From: Apostichopus japonicus
Lineage: Eukaryota > Echinodermata > Holothuroidea > Aspidochirotida > Stichopodidae
NCBI RefSeq assembly: GCF_037975245.1
Contig: NC_092561.1
Location: forward strand, 9,235,001-9,299,000
Direction of reading: 5' to 3'
DNA length: 64,000 nucleotides
Both the position numbers and the translations under genes were made by a program. Shown piece after piece: positions 12,226-25,600 of this stretch. The notes under the pieces were generated by a model that worked only from the letters and a program-made list of their open reading frames with translations, did no database searches and had not been told where the DNA came from. Numbering within the stretch: position 1 is the first letter of the stretch; each line of letters opens with the position of its first letter.

Positions 12226-12839
12226 ACATTACGTAATTGATGAAATACATATCAGTACTGAATCAAAGAATTTCCCCTTTTCTTGTTTTATTTTGACGAG
12301 AGGTATTCAAATTTGGGAAGTGCGCACGGTTTTCTTCATTTGTACCAATGGAAATATTGGCAAAGTTACGAACATCGATTTTATGTAAATTACATTTACA
12401 ATCGAACGATGACTTTAATGATATAGTATGGAGATCTGTAAGCCTATAAAACATACACTACACACACTGCATTGCGTTCAAAAGTGATAGGTTCATTATT
12501 ATCAAGATGTATAGGAACCGAATCTCACTGCGTTATAGTGCGATAGAGCCCGGACTATAGGATTAAAGGGCTCACTGCTCTGATTTTAGAGACCTTATAT
12601 AATCATTGGTCCGAAGCTCGCGTACCAAGTCACCAATCGTTTCGCCGCTGCTGACACCCCCCCCCCCCCCCGCATTTATTTTGCCATCAGGGTGTTTGTA
12701 TTGCATTGTGGTGTTATCTACACCATTAGAACCTGCATAAAAGATGAAAATAATGGATGGAATCTTGCCATAATGACTTAACGACGGTTAAAGAGGGCAC
12801 CTATGGCAAGCCGTTTTAACATTTATCTCCGGCTTATTC
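12226..12839. other. Unassigned sequence
   Basis: No gene seen. Contains a C tract at 12656-12671. Confidence 0.35.
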
Positions 12840-13195
12840 TACCTAAGTATAATTAATTCCACTTAAGTAGAATACCATTAAGCTCAAGTGAAATTAATTG
12901 CACTTAAGTAGAATTGTATTTTACTTAAGCTAAATTGTATTTCACTTAAATAAAATACAACTTCACTTAAGTAAAAGTATCTTTCCTTTTCACTTAAGCT
13001 AAATTGAATTTTACTTAAGTAAAATTCAATTTTACTTAAGTAGAATACAATTAAGCTTAAGTGCAATTGAATTTAGCTTAAGCTAACTTGAATTCTACTT
13101 AAGTAGAATAAAAATGCACTTAAGCTGAATATAATTGCATTATATTTAAGTAAAATTCAATTCTATTTAAGTAAAATACAATTTAGCTTAAGAGA
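12840..13195. repeat. 21-bp array with CTTAAG palindrome in each unit
   Basis: About 17 diverged units of an A+T-rich 21-mer of the form TTYACTTAAGTARAATTSAAT. Nearly every unit keeps a CTTAAG (or ATTTAAG) palindrome flanked by A/T arms, so single units are self-complementary. The minus-strand 60-residue frame is a translation of this array (repeating FYLSKIQ) and is not a gene. Confidence 0.85.
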
Positions 13196-13387
13196 AATTG
13201 AAGGATCGGTCGTCAATGCTTTGCATTCTGCAGTATTACAACAATTTTTTTCGCTTTTAATTCTATTGATCTTTCTGCTTTACAATGCGACCGAATTCTC
13301 TCAATTATCAGTAACACAGTGCAAATGTGGTCTTGCAGTTAATGACAGGGAAAATCGCTTCCAGGACTTAAAATATATACTTCGGTC

Positions 13388-14064
13388 ATGAAAACTTCGT
13401 CATCATCAGCGATGGGTTGCATGCAACAAGGACACAAGAGGTGAATGAGTCCATTGTTAGCCTGGTAAGTTATATTTAACATATTCAATTGCTTGCTACA
13501 GAAAATCGCAGCAACCATGGAGTAGAAATTCAGCAGAGAGGAGCTGTTGGCAACTACGGAGCTGCTCGCATATTCGACCTCGGAGAAAGGTACAATTCGA
13601 GTAAAAGTTAGAAATCCAAGCTACACTATTCAGTATGCTTGACTACAAAGTTATAGTACCGTATTAGAAATTCATTTGTTCTCAGCCTTTTCTATATATA
13701 TTTCATTGTTGGCCTCTGAACACTAGTTTCTAAGTTATACCAGCCTCTTTTGCATGTTATTTAATTTACAAGCCCCTAAAAATAATATTATGTTTCCTTT
13801 GTCATCCTCTACGATGTATATTGTAAACTGTTGCTGATGCAGTTGGAACGGCACTTTCGAGGGCAAGGGAACAGCTACAACACGACGTACCATCAAGCAG
13901 GGAGTTGTTCCATACAACTCCCTGGTGGTACTAGTAGTAGTATAGTACCACAAGACATGGTACCCATGAAAACATTGCCTCCAGCTAGACCACTAACTTC
14001 TACGCACAACGATGACGTTGTGTTGTCGAAGCAACATAGTCCACACGTTAGTATGCCTATTTAA
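13388..14064 (+). CDS. Possible small three-exon gene (weak)
   Basis: A phase-consistent chain can be drawn: ATG at 13388 to donor GTGAAT after 13440 (phase 2); acceptor CTTGCTACAG then 13502-13589 with donor GTACAA (phase 0); acceptor TGATGCAG then 13843-14064, ending TAA. The last exon is the strongest part, 73 residues with Pro/Ser/Thr-rich composition (KTLPPARPLTSTHND). The middle exon ends in a basic patch (RPRRK), loosely recalling the basic exon junction of the kinase genes. Against it: the middle exon is open in more than one frame, its donor is weak, the first intron is only 61 bp, and the opposite strand of the last exon is also open. No domain is recognised. It may be a degraded gene or chance. 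Confidence 0.25.
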
Positions 14065-15376
14065 TACTTCAAGTTGCTGACAATTTGAGCCCGACATTTC
14101 AATCGAGGCTGACAATGAGCCTGAAAAGATGTTTCAACTACAATAAGGTTGATAAATGCATGATAACAATATGGTAGCATACGCCCATTAAAAGCCCCAT
14201 TGACTTACATACTAATTCACAAAAGTAATGTGGTCTCTAAGTCTAGATAGAAGTTTTCACTAGCTAAACGCTACCCATCACCGGAAACTAACAAGTTGGC
14301 CATTCATGGCACCATGATTTTATTGTATCAAAACCGTGTAAATTTTTGGCTATCAGTGCCTGAAGTTTTCGTCACTTGTAAACAAACCTCTTCACTCAGT
14401 AGTAAAACCATTTTCGTACGCTATTCCTGAGAGGCCCAAAGGGGTTTAAATGTGTCTCAATTGACCCAGGTTTTGCACCACATGTACTCCCATTCATGCT
14501 CTGTAGCATGCAAGCCTAAAAAGAATAGATTCTGATAACATATCAAAACTCCTAGTCCTACTACATTTTGGCACTTTTCCTGAAGGAGAACACCCAATTG
14601 ATATAGACTCTAATAGGAGTATGCCATGTGCATCGTTAAGATAAAAACGGCATGCCATACGCGCAATACAGTAAAGCTATTTATAACTTCCGGGAGTTCC
14701 TGTTCGAACTACGCTGTTGCTCTACTCAGTAAAGCCCTAGAGGAACTAAAACGTAAAGTAAAACGAAGGTGACAATTGCTAGGAAGAGCTTTAAACTTTT
14801 ATTCAAGTTTTATTGAGAGGCCTTTCTCAAGATCAATTAATCAGAGCAACTTCTATCACAGCTTCTTCTCACCTAGGCTAGCCCTAGGTAACTTAGAATA
14901 CTGTAACTAAGTGTAGGGACCTAGGCCTGCCCTACGCATATTGAAAGATTGTGTAGGCCTAGGCGAACCAGTATACACCGGCTGACATGTGTTTGTATGC
15001 TGAGTTCTATGCTGAGTAGGCTGGGCTAAATGAGCACGTACAGTACGTCAAACTGGTATCAATTCTCATTGTGCAACGGTCGGATTCTCAAATTTATTTT
15101 AACTGAAGTGTAAGTAAGGTATGTGTGCTGTCGCCTTTATGATAATGTAAACTATAGTCTAGGCCAGTAGGATGGTGACTTCGAAGTTCGGCCACTTAAG
15201 ACTTAAAACACCCCAAAACTAAATCTTCTGGTATAAATCATTTGAAAATATACTTCATATGGTGGGAGAATTTTGTTATAGTACGATACACGGCCAAACT
15301 TTCTTTCCTGCAAACTGTTTTCACGTTGTTTTCCAAGAAGATTCTTCGTGATTGTGGAACTGGTATTTCTTGCTAG
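14065..15376. other. Unassigned; AGGCCTA-rich patch upstream of DED gene 2
   Basis: No gene seen. 14870-15040 and 15160 are rich in CCTAGGCCTA-like words, as near 1.4-2.0 kb upstream of DED gene 1. This may mark the 5' end or first intron of DED gene 2, but no promoter motif is convincing. Confidence 0.35.
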
Positions 15377-15653
15377 AGTATTGCGAAGTTCGGACACGCA
15401 ACCCACAGTGTGGCGCTGGTAAAAATTGGTGGCGCTGTTGCTCTTTCAGTAATTATAACAGACTTCATAGATCTTCGTCATTTTATTGACAAATATTTAA
15501 GTAATTTCTTGCACACGGGTCATTTTGGAGAGAAAATAACTGTAGCTTCGTACTTTTTGGTGAAATTTGGCTCTTCCTGTACGGTTTTCATGGTGAAAAT
15601 CGTGTATTTCTTAGGGTGCCCGAACTTCGCAGTATGGCGAACTTCGCAATACT
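15377..15653. repeat. Inverted-repeat element (AGTATTGCGAAGTTCG)
   Basis: The left end AGTATTGCGAAGTTCGGACAC is matched in inverse by GTGCCCGAACTTCGCAGTAT and a second CGAACTTCGCAATACT at the right end. The layout suggests a short non-autonomous DNA transposon with a duplicated right terminus. A related CTTCGAAGTTCGGCCAC at 15180 may be a further end. Target duplication is unclear. Confidence 0.5.
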
Positions 15654-16643
15654 GACTATACTATAGGCTAAGTAAGTTTGAGAATACTGGCTTAATTGCA
15701 CAATGCCCTGACACAGAACTCCAGCTGTATGATACATCTCCAATAATAATAATAGTAAATAATAGTTAGTCTTATAGGGCAGAATCAAAAGTTTCTCAGT
15801 GCACTTTACATTGAACTTGACTTTTTTTGGGCATTTGTCTGTGTAGCATGGTGGGCTCATAATTGACGCACTTAAGGATTTGATCAACGATGTCTATCAA
15901 GGAAAAATCCAAATCACTCAACTGTATGTGTTTTTCATATGTGTAGTTCCTCAGAAATGTTATGAAATCAAAATATTTAAGGTTCTGTGCTTATGCACCG
16001 TACAATTGGGCAGAATTTGACCATAAAATGTCTGCCATGTTATTTTCAACGCTGCGATGAATTGAAATATTAATGTATACACACTGTTTATAATGCTTAC
16101 TCATAATTTGCAAACTAAAGAACAACAAAGAAACTTGTGCATAATGAGATTATTTGAAACGTTGGCATATTTGAGTATTCCTCAAAAGTAGAATTGGTAA
16201 ATTGCTGCAATGAAACACCATCTTAAAAAAAAAAATCCGTTTACACCAAAACGAATTAAAAAAGCTGCGATTTCTGCATTTAACCTTTGGATTCCAAGAA
16301 TTTTGCTATCTAGACATTACGTATGTGTTCTAATCGTTGTAAACATTTTATCAATACTTTTGATCTGTGCCTTTTTTACTTTTAGATGTATTGAAAGTTT
16401 AAATAACTTATGCTAATTGGACTGTAGTGCTGTGGAATTTAGCCTCTTACAGTAGAAAAATATGAAGTTTTGCAAAATCACCTCAATTTGCCACATTAAA
16501 ATGTGAATCTTTGTGCGAATGTGTGTTTATCAGTAGTTGTTATTTATTTATTTATGTATTTATTTGTTTTTTTGTTTTTCATTGATTGTTTTTTTGATGT
16601 ATCAATCTCAGCACTGATTGCCAAATTTCTCTTCACTTTCCAG
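15654..16643. other. Unassigned sequence upstream of DED exon
   Basis: No coding exon recognised. A T-rich tract (16534-16595) and a pyrimidine run lead into the acceptor at 16643. Confidence 0.35.
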
Positions 16644-16656
16644 CAGTTAAACTGAG

Positions 16657-19600
16657 ATGGATATAAACAAGCAATATGGAAAAATGAAGGTTACGCTGAG
16701 TGACTACTTAACAAAGACTAACTGCGAGAGAATTATGGTATCACTGAATTGGCCGCCAGGTAAACGCGACAATGTACAGAAACCAGCCGACCTCATCGAC
16801 AAGTTAGAAGCCGAAGAAATAGTTGGTATCGGGAATTATGACAGGTTGATTAATATCCTTAGGGAGAACAACCTTAGACAGGCCGCCAATATTGTGGTAG
16901 ATTTCCAAAGGAATACTGCAGACAGGACACCTATTCAAGAAACTGGGCGATGTAAGTAGCTAGGAATATATATATATGCTAGCACTTTATCTTGCATTGT
17001 TGGTATTGTTGTTTGCTGAACCTTCTCTGTGTTGCCAATTCATGGCTAAGGTTGCGAAAGTTCATTTTGAAGGGCACAGCAAACTCAGTATTGAAAGAAT
17101 GACTATCCATAACAGCCATACATTTTTTGTTCTTCGACGATCCCAAAAACCCTTTTTTTCTGAAAAAGTGAAAATGACAAAAAATCTTGAGTCGTTTGTG
17201 TACTTGTGCACATCTTCCATCTCTTTCCATCTTCCGTCCTTGAGCTCGTCTTTCTCAATTTTTTGTTTTTTTCCCCCGCAAACCAAAATTGCCTTAAAAA
17301 GAGTGACCACTTGGGTCGAGTCAGGCCTATATTCCCCAATAATTTGGCGATGAACTGCTCTCAATGTGAAGGTTGGGATGCACCAAACTCTGAAAGTATC
17401 CTCACTCAGTAAACATTCAAGGTATCTGACATGTATGCAATTGATCTTTGGTTTCAAATAGGGTTGGGCGATATATCGAAAATTATTATTATCGCGATAA
17501 TTTTTTTTCATTACGATATTTTTTGAGGATTGAACAAATGACGATAATTTCTTCTGAAAGAAATTTGAAATAGATGTAGAAAAAAAAATTGTCCGTTTTA
17601 TGTGTAAATGTTATTCTAGCATTCCATGGTTAAGACAGTTGAAAAGAAATATTTTCTCAACTTCATTTACTGACTTTTGAACTTCGTAAAAACCCGTTCT
17701 TTACAACATTGACTGTATAGAGAACAAAACTCTGAAAATCAGTAGAGAAATTACCAATTGTGTACGAAAAGTAAGTTGGTACACCTTTCTAATTTTACGA
17801 AAGATCGAGCAAAATACTTTCGAAAAATTCACGCGAAACTGGCATATCGTGCTAAATTCAACAAGTGTCATGTAAACAAGGCTCTAGTACACCCATTTAT
17901 GAATAAACCAGAAGACCACATATGGTGTAAAGCGGGGGAAAGAAAGTATTTTCTAGAATTTCTAAAAAAAAAAGAATAATAATAATATCCTACCATAGTT
18001 AAGTGTATAGTAAATAGCCTAACCACTTCGTCAGTTACGGAACTTACGTAACAACAAAAATACAATTAGTTGTGTTTTTGTTGCGAAGTTGACGATTTCT
18101 ACAAGGCCATGGAAACAATATTTAGCATTAAGTTAATCACGCCTGGTGGCCTAAAACATGGAATTACAAGGTTTACTTTCATACAGATGGCCATACTGTA
18201 GCTATTGGGGCCTTGATATCGTGCTATGTCTGTATGGTATAGACTGTGCCTCGTGTATAAGGGGAAATAGATTGTTTTGTTCATGCGGAGGAGTCGGTTG
18301 GCTTGAGGTGTGTTTTACTTACCTTAATGTTACGGGGATATTTACCTACTTTCCTTGAACGTCTAAGATAATATTTCGCATAACTTTACGGATCCTTTAC
18401 TGACTGACCTAATTAATTCTAGAGTGGAGCCAAAAAAGTTTACTCCATGAAAAGTTTTTTGGAACCGTGCCAAAAATGTTAACAAACAGGTGTTAGACAG
18501 GGGGGTTGTTTTGCAAGGTACTGTATCTGAGAAAATTTGAAGCACATTGTAACCTACCGTGATATTTAAGTACGGTTGCACTGCAGTTGTAAACTGATTG
18601 TTAGGCAATCTAGTAACGGGGCTTTGCCGAACGTAGTTTGTTTCATAATATCGACAGTTTTGTAAGTTAAACTTTATAAAGATTGTAAGACATATTAATT
18701 CTCTTTTCATTTTATCACATAATATAGCTACTCTAACTTGTCATTTTAAAACTTTCATCAGTTTCGTGACAATTTAAATTCATAAAGTTAGTATTTTGAA
18801 TCCTCAATTGCGAATATTTTATCGCCAGACACGCAAAAATACTTAACTTTTCCGGGGGCCTTCGCCCCTGGACCCCCACAAGGGGTTCCACCCCTTGACT
18901 CCAACGGGGCTCTAAGGCGGGCCCTGAACCCCACGCCATTATGCTCGGTGTGTTTGCTGCGCGAAAACACCGGTGGGAAATTGGCAGTTGTTTTTAGTGT
19001 GTTCGCGAACACACTAAAAACAACAAGAAAAAATTATCGTAATTATCGAAATATCGCGATAATTTTTGAACTATTTATCGTGACATTAAAAAGCAAATAT
19101 CGCCCAACCCTAGTTTCAAACAATCATGTAAATCATCATAACATCATGACAATGTCCTCTTTTGGCCAGAACATCTCCCATTCCCAGACAATACAAACAT
19201 TGCCTTCGTCTTTCCAAAACTTTAGTCAGACGCAAGCGCTGGCAGGCGAATCGACCTTTCGATTCGTAATTGCAAAAAAGGATGTGTGCTTGGACTGCAT
19301 CACTGAATGCATCGCGCCATTATGGATGGCATAAGTATTAAAATGTCTGACTCTCTCTCTACTTTCCTCTATCCGTCAAATAATGTTTGCCGTAGAGGCG
19401 CGAGCCGTTCAAACCACACATTTGACCAGTACCTTAGAGTCCCATACTGTACATCAGTCTTCACTGTGTACTAGTCTGCTGTGTGTTGCTTTTCTTTTCG
19501 AGTATTACGTATATTTCTGACGACGTGATAAGCTCGCGCATGGAATGCCCGATTAACATTTTGATTTGACTGACTGCGTATGTTGATAAACAGGTGCCAA

Positions 19601-22600
19601 CTTTGTTATTTGTCTGAAGTTTTAATTTGCCAGTTCTCTACGGTTGGCGAAAAAAAGTAGATTGTCATGATTGTGTCGATGATGACCTACACAATAGTAT
19701 TAAACGATTGCATAGGTGCAGGGAATCGGTATCTCTGTGTTTACAAAGGAAAGTAATATATACATAATAAGGCTATATTTAACGCATAATTATTTTACAC
19801 TCTGAATAATTGTTAACACTTGAGACATTATCAGGCGTGTATCCAGGGGGGAGGGCGTTGGGGGCGCGCGCCCCCCGGGTAAGGAGAAGAGGAGAGAAAA
19901 AAAGAGAAGAAAAAAGGGAAAAAGAGGGAGAAAAAAGAAAAGGAGGAGAGGAAGGAAGGGAAAAGAAAAAGAAGAAAGAGAGGAAAAGGAGAAAAGGAGG
20001 AAGTAGAAGATAAATGCCAAGACCTCGGGAAGAGAAAGAGGAACAGTCATAATTACAGCGCTGATCCCTATTATATACACAGGGTAGCCAGTGACAGATC
20101 GAAGATTACAGAGGGGATGTGCGCCTCACCCTACCCCTTACACCGACAACTCCACTTTTAGCTCATACCAGCATGCTGGTGTGAGCTATTGTTACAGTGC
20201 GGCGTCTATCACTCTATCCGTCAACAATTGGTAAAACCGCTCCCACTCACACAGTATTTAATGGAATTTCATGAAACTTGGACACAAGGACCATTGGATA
20301 TAGGGCCATCAGAGATGGTCCGAAATTTGGGGTCAATGGTCACCTGTGGGCCGTAATGGGCCATTTTGTGGAAATACGCAAAATGCTTCTTCTCCTACAG
20401 ATTCCATGGTACAATGTTGAGGGTTTGTCACGATAGTACTATGGAAGTTTTACCTTCAGGGTGTTCATGAATTTGAGATCAAAGATCAACTAGGGGTCTT
20501 TTGTGGCTGGGCCGCCGCCCTATATTTTCAAATTGCTCCTGTTCGTACAGTGTATGGCCAGTTATAATGAAACTTGGTCACAACGTTCCTCAGGATGAGG
20601 GTTATGAGGGGTGTTCGGAAAATTGAGGTCAAATGTCATTTAGGGGGTCATTAGGGGTCATTCTTTGTAATATTTTCAAATATCTCAATCTCCTCAAGAT
20701 TTTGATGGATCATATTCAAAGTTGAACTGATGATTGTTGGATTGTGTATGAATAAGATGATGCCTAATAATTTTTGGTCAAAAGTTAATTAATTACAATT
20801 AATCCCCATTGTTTAAAAAATCTGAGCCTTCACCTTTTGCCAAAGCTCCTTTAATTTGTCTCCCAGTCTCTGCAGTGTTTGTTTACATTTGGGGTTAAGC
20901 TCTGCAGAGGCTGTTAGTGGAATTAAAGCAGTACTGGGAGTTGTTATTAACTGTTGAACTGTAAGCATGAGAGCCCTATAGCCAATCAGCACTTGCCGAT
21001 TCTTAGAAGTCTTTGAGCCTGAGGTATGTAGGCAGCCAGCCAAAATTTTGGCAAGGAGTGCTACAGTATGGAACGCGAAAAGGGCAACCATATTTCGTTG
21101 TCTAAACTAAGTTTGTTGCAGTCTAAACTAAAGTTGCTGCTGCTGTTTTACCACGTTGTTGCTCAAACTCACGTTGTTATTTTAACTTCCGTTGTCTAAA
21201 CATACGTCGTTGTCTAAACTTACGTTGTTGCTATCGGCGCTGTTCAAAATTGCTCAACCGCGTAATGTAAACCAGAATGCAAAATGCATTGAGGTTTCGA
21301 TGACTTCAGTACACTAGAAAGGTGTTAGTATAAGCAGAACTAGCTGTTACTATATAGACATGGCCCGAACCACCATTTTGATACATTAAATAAACACAGG
21401 TCAGTCTACTGTACGTGGCTATACACACCTGCACCAAAAACAATAGGGGTCTTGGAGGTCCAAGTCCATTTGGAGTCACCAAACGCAAACTTGTGGAAAC
21501 CTTGTTTTATAAGCTACCGTATCTCCCACAGCCAGCCTATCAGACAACATGTGCGTTAGTACAACTCATACGAATAGGAGGCTGCACGGTAAACAACTTT
21601 TAAAATGTTATAATGTTATACTTATAGGCTATGCATATACACTGTGAATGTCGGAAATCAAGTACAACGTCAAGTGTCTAGACAAAGTACCAGCATAAAA
21701 ATACTGCATTTTTAAACTGATTTCATTGAGCCCCTCCAACAATGTGTAGAGATAATCTGGGAATGTCGGTAATCAAGTAAAACGAGTGTCGAGACAAAAT
21801 GCCAGCATAAAATACTGTACTTAAAATTGAATTGAACCATTACATGATGTCTGGATATGTTGTGAATGTCGGCAATCAAGTAAAACGAATGACAGTAATA
21901 TTACTAAAGACAAATGTTTTCGTCCCGATCGAACAACAATTGCGTTTATTATATGACCTATACTTTTACTAGTGTTTATAGTTGAGAAGATGCGATCTTA
22001 TCACTGCCTGTACTTTGTGAATGCTCTACACAATATATATATGGCGGATGCCATCCAGTGCCCTAGCTTCGCTGTTTTACAAGGGCGGCCGTCCGACCTT
22101 CATTTCGCCTGCCCTGCCACTCTTTCCTCCTCTCCAACTCCGTATATTGTACCTCGATGCTTTGACCTGCAGCGATTTCACCAGCTACCCCAACTCTTCA
22201 AATATCCCCACAAATGTAGTGTGCATATCTTGCTAAATTCCACGCAATTTGTATTAGGCCTGTTCAAACTTCGGAGTTTCAACTGCAAATGCGCATATCC
22301 TGAAAATTTGTGGAGAAAAGATCATATCACCTTACCTACAACACATAGCCTTAGTCAAAACTCGAGTGTATCTTGGATGATTCGTTTCTTGCATAACATG
22401 TTAGCGGGTTTTTTGGCCTAAAATTCTTAATGCTGAGCGAGGTTTGTGTATATTCCATTTACAACACAATCCCTTTCGCAAATCGAAACTCCGAACTGGA
22501 TTGGTGTTACGAATGAACTTGCTTGGCGGGCTTAGTAAACTAGTTCTGTGAGTCATATTGCCTACGTACTTCAAAACTGTGCCCCTCTTGTTACTCACGA

Positions 22601-25600
22601 AGCGCAGACTACATCCAACCATAGAGCAACTGATCCAACATTTACCCTGGATGCTTTTCAGTATTTGGAAACAACCAACTCCACGAAAATTATAGTATTT
22701 AAATAACATTTTTACGCAATGTCGAAACTTCAGTGACTACTTTTGACGATGTATGACTGCAGTAGTTTATGCACACGAATTAGTGTTGCACCAGAATCAT
22801 GACTTGAAGCACGTGGTCAAAGGGACCGCAAAACTTTACGCAAGTTTGCAACGAAGAAATAACTGTGGTATAAATGCTACATTTTACATGATCAACTCTC
22901 AAAAGGGAGAGAACATAACATACTGTGAGATTTAAAGTCCTTTTCAGTATCAGAGATGTTGTGGTAGCTTCCCGCAAATTCATAGATTGTCTCAACTTAT
23001 AACTTTCTGTGATAAAACAATTATTCAAATATGACATTAACAATATAAATGTAAATAACATCCTCGGAGTTGTATCAACTATCATGTAAATATCGTTAAC
23101 AACGTGATTTTGTTCGACAAATCAGGTTGTTAAGGATATTTACATGGCTGTTGCTACAAATCCGGCATGACATTAACGATTACCCCCCCCCCCCCTTTTC
23201 GCGTTACATAGTTAAACCATCATACTTTGTGTTCATTGAGCACTGAAGATGCAAGCATGTTTGCAGACAATGGGTAAGGGACTATTAACCAAACAAATCT
23301 CAGGAAATTTGAGAAACATCATTGGCTGTATTTAGCATGAAAATCTCTGTAATAGATATGTTGTTAGCACTGCACGGAAGCAACTTGCGGTTGATTGTTA
23401 TAATTCTTTTGAAAAGAAAGAATGATGTTCGTTCACAATGTGTTCACAACGGAACTTTAGATAGCAACGAAAGTGTAGACATCAACGTGAGTTTAGACAT
23501 CAACCGTAAGTTAACTTAGCAACGAAAGTTTTAGACATCAACGTGAGTTTAGACATCAACTGTAAGGTTTATAAATCAACGTGAGTTTAGACATTAAGGC
23601 GCGTATAGTCGTCAACGTGACTTTATAGACATCAACGTAAGTTTAGACATCAACGAACAACAGCAACATGGTAAACTAGCAGCAACAGCTTTAGTTTAGA
23701 CAGCAACAAACTTAGTTTAGGCAATGAAACAAACTTAGTTTAGGCAACGAAATACAGTTGCCCTTTTCGCGTTCCATACTTCAGGTCTGCTCAGGTAGAG
23801 GGAAAAAAGTTTAATAGGGTAGGTCAGTGGTATTGCTTGAGAGAGTGGGTAAAACAGGATTTAAAGGGGGAAAATAGGAATTATAGCCAGTGGTGTGGCC
23901 AGTATTCTGCTAACGGAGGGGGGGGGGTATCCCTCATGGGCCCAAAATTGGTGGAATCTGAAAAATGGCCTGAAATTTGGTGGGCCATAAAGTTTTGTGG
24001 GCCCTACATTTTTAAGCTCGAAAAGGTATGAGCTTCTGCACCATTGGTGCTTTAGTTGACGTTTCCATTTTTCCTCTCTCACTAATGTATCTATATATAC
24101 TGTATATACTATATATGGTCTAGCATAACGCGTGTGTGTGTATGGACGCCTTGAACAATTGTTCAATTGTGCAATGGAACCAACTGTGGCTGGTCTTGAA
24201 CTCGACCGAGTCGTCGGGGAACATGACGCATTTTCTCTATGATATCGCTAGTAATTTCAAAATAGACAATGCTTAGATGCAACTTACAAGGCCTGGGAAG
24301 TGTCATTTCCAGCAATCTGGGAGGCATTTTCGGCCAAAATTTTCCTGTACGCTTCCCGCCAATCCATGGTGGCGCTTCGCTCAGATAGTTTGCCTACAGG
24401 CTTCGCCCTTCAGTTGGCAAATTACTCGCTACACGCCTGTTCGAATTTGTAAAGCAAAGAGCAGACATCACTTAATATCAGTGAGCATGAAAATGCATGT
24501 TCAAAAATGAACAGCCCCAAAACTGTCTATGTGTGTAGTCAAAGGCATAGGAGCCCAATTGGATTTGGGGGCTGTAAGGACTTGCCCGAAAAATATAACC
24601 AAAATTTTTCCCGCGCTACGCGCGCGTTCAACATGTCAATGTCAATATCATATAAGCAAGCATAGGTCATTACATCGCACGGCATCGTGTACCATACGGT
24701 CCGTGAAAGTTGCGCAGTCATCCGCAGGATGCTAATGTAAACAACAGATGGAGAAAAAGCATACAGGTCCAATTATGTCAAAACTCTCTTTTACAGTAGT
24801 AATGGCGAATTAGTCTGCCAAGCTTAGAACTTTATTTTAATTTAGCAAGGAGATAATTTTTAAACTATTCATTTATTCTCAGCATATTGCCCGAATTTTC
24901 AGGGGAACATGTTTGGTTGGGGGGGGGGGGCTGCAGCCCCCGCCTCCTACGCCTATGTGTGTAGTGTTCGGTTTCGAAATATCTGATCTCGGAAATATCT
25001 GCTATTTTTCATTTCCTTCAACCAAGTTTTATAATTGCCGTTATAAGAGGTTGTAATATTTCTACACCAATAAATTAACTGTGTCTGAATTTTCGAAAAC
25101 TTCCTGACCAACATTCTTCATCATGCTTCCCTCTACTCGTAGCAATTTTGACCTGTCTGTTAGGGGTTGAATGAGGTTTTTCTATATTGGTTGTCCATAG
25201 TTTGAATTTTGTGCAACATTATGTATGTTTTGAAGTGATTTTCTTCACGAGAAATGTGAATTTTCAAATTCTGAACAAATAATGGGCTTTAAACTTAAGT
25301 GGGGCTTTCTGATATTGTGGGCCGTGACGTAGAATCACCTACAAAAGCAATGATCCACAGGACATGCAATGAGGTTGAACATAATGTGTGACTGGTTACA
25401 ATCTTCAAAAAGGTTATGGATGAAGGTGAAAAAAAAAAAATTGGGAAATACTTGGTTCTCAGGCAAAAGTGTACATCTGGTTGGTCATTTTCAAGCCCGA
25501 GAAGTGCCATTTCCGGTGATCTAGGGGGTATCAAAACCTGAAATTTTCTTGTACGATCCGCGCCAACCGATGGTGGCGCTCCGCTTAGATAGTAATTCGC

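Larger units (their letters stand above)
17459..19112. mobile_element. hAT element (TAGGGTTGGGCGATAT ends), 1654 bp
   Basis: Inverted ends TAGGGTTGGGCGATAT and ATATCGCCCAACCCTA are flanked by a perfect 8-bp target duplication GTTTCAAA (17451-17458 and 19113-19120). The subterminal regions are also inverted copies (TTATCGCGATAATTTTT near both ends). No transposase is present. The interior holds a 38-bp perfect palindrome (18988-19025) and a block (17745-18505) shared in inverse orientation with the kinase-intron element at 34205-34965. It sits in the long intron of DED gene 2. Confidence 0.9.

Noticed and set aside
16976-17353. 125-residue frame beginning with a signal-like MLALYLALLVLLF
   Set aside because: It starts just after a good donor, inside the DED gene 2 intron, overlaps open frames on the other strand, and shows no domain. 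Kept as unproven.
19140-19334. Coding exon of DED gene 2 after the hAT element
   Set aside because: None of its possible acceptors gives an open frame in the phase left by the DED exon.
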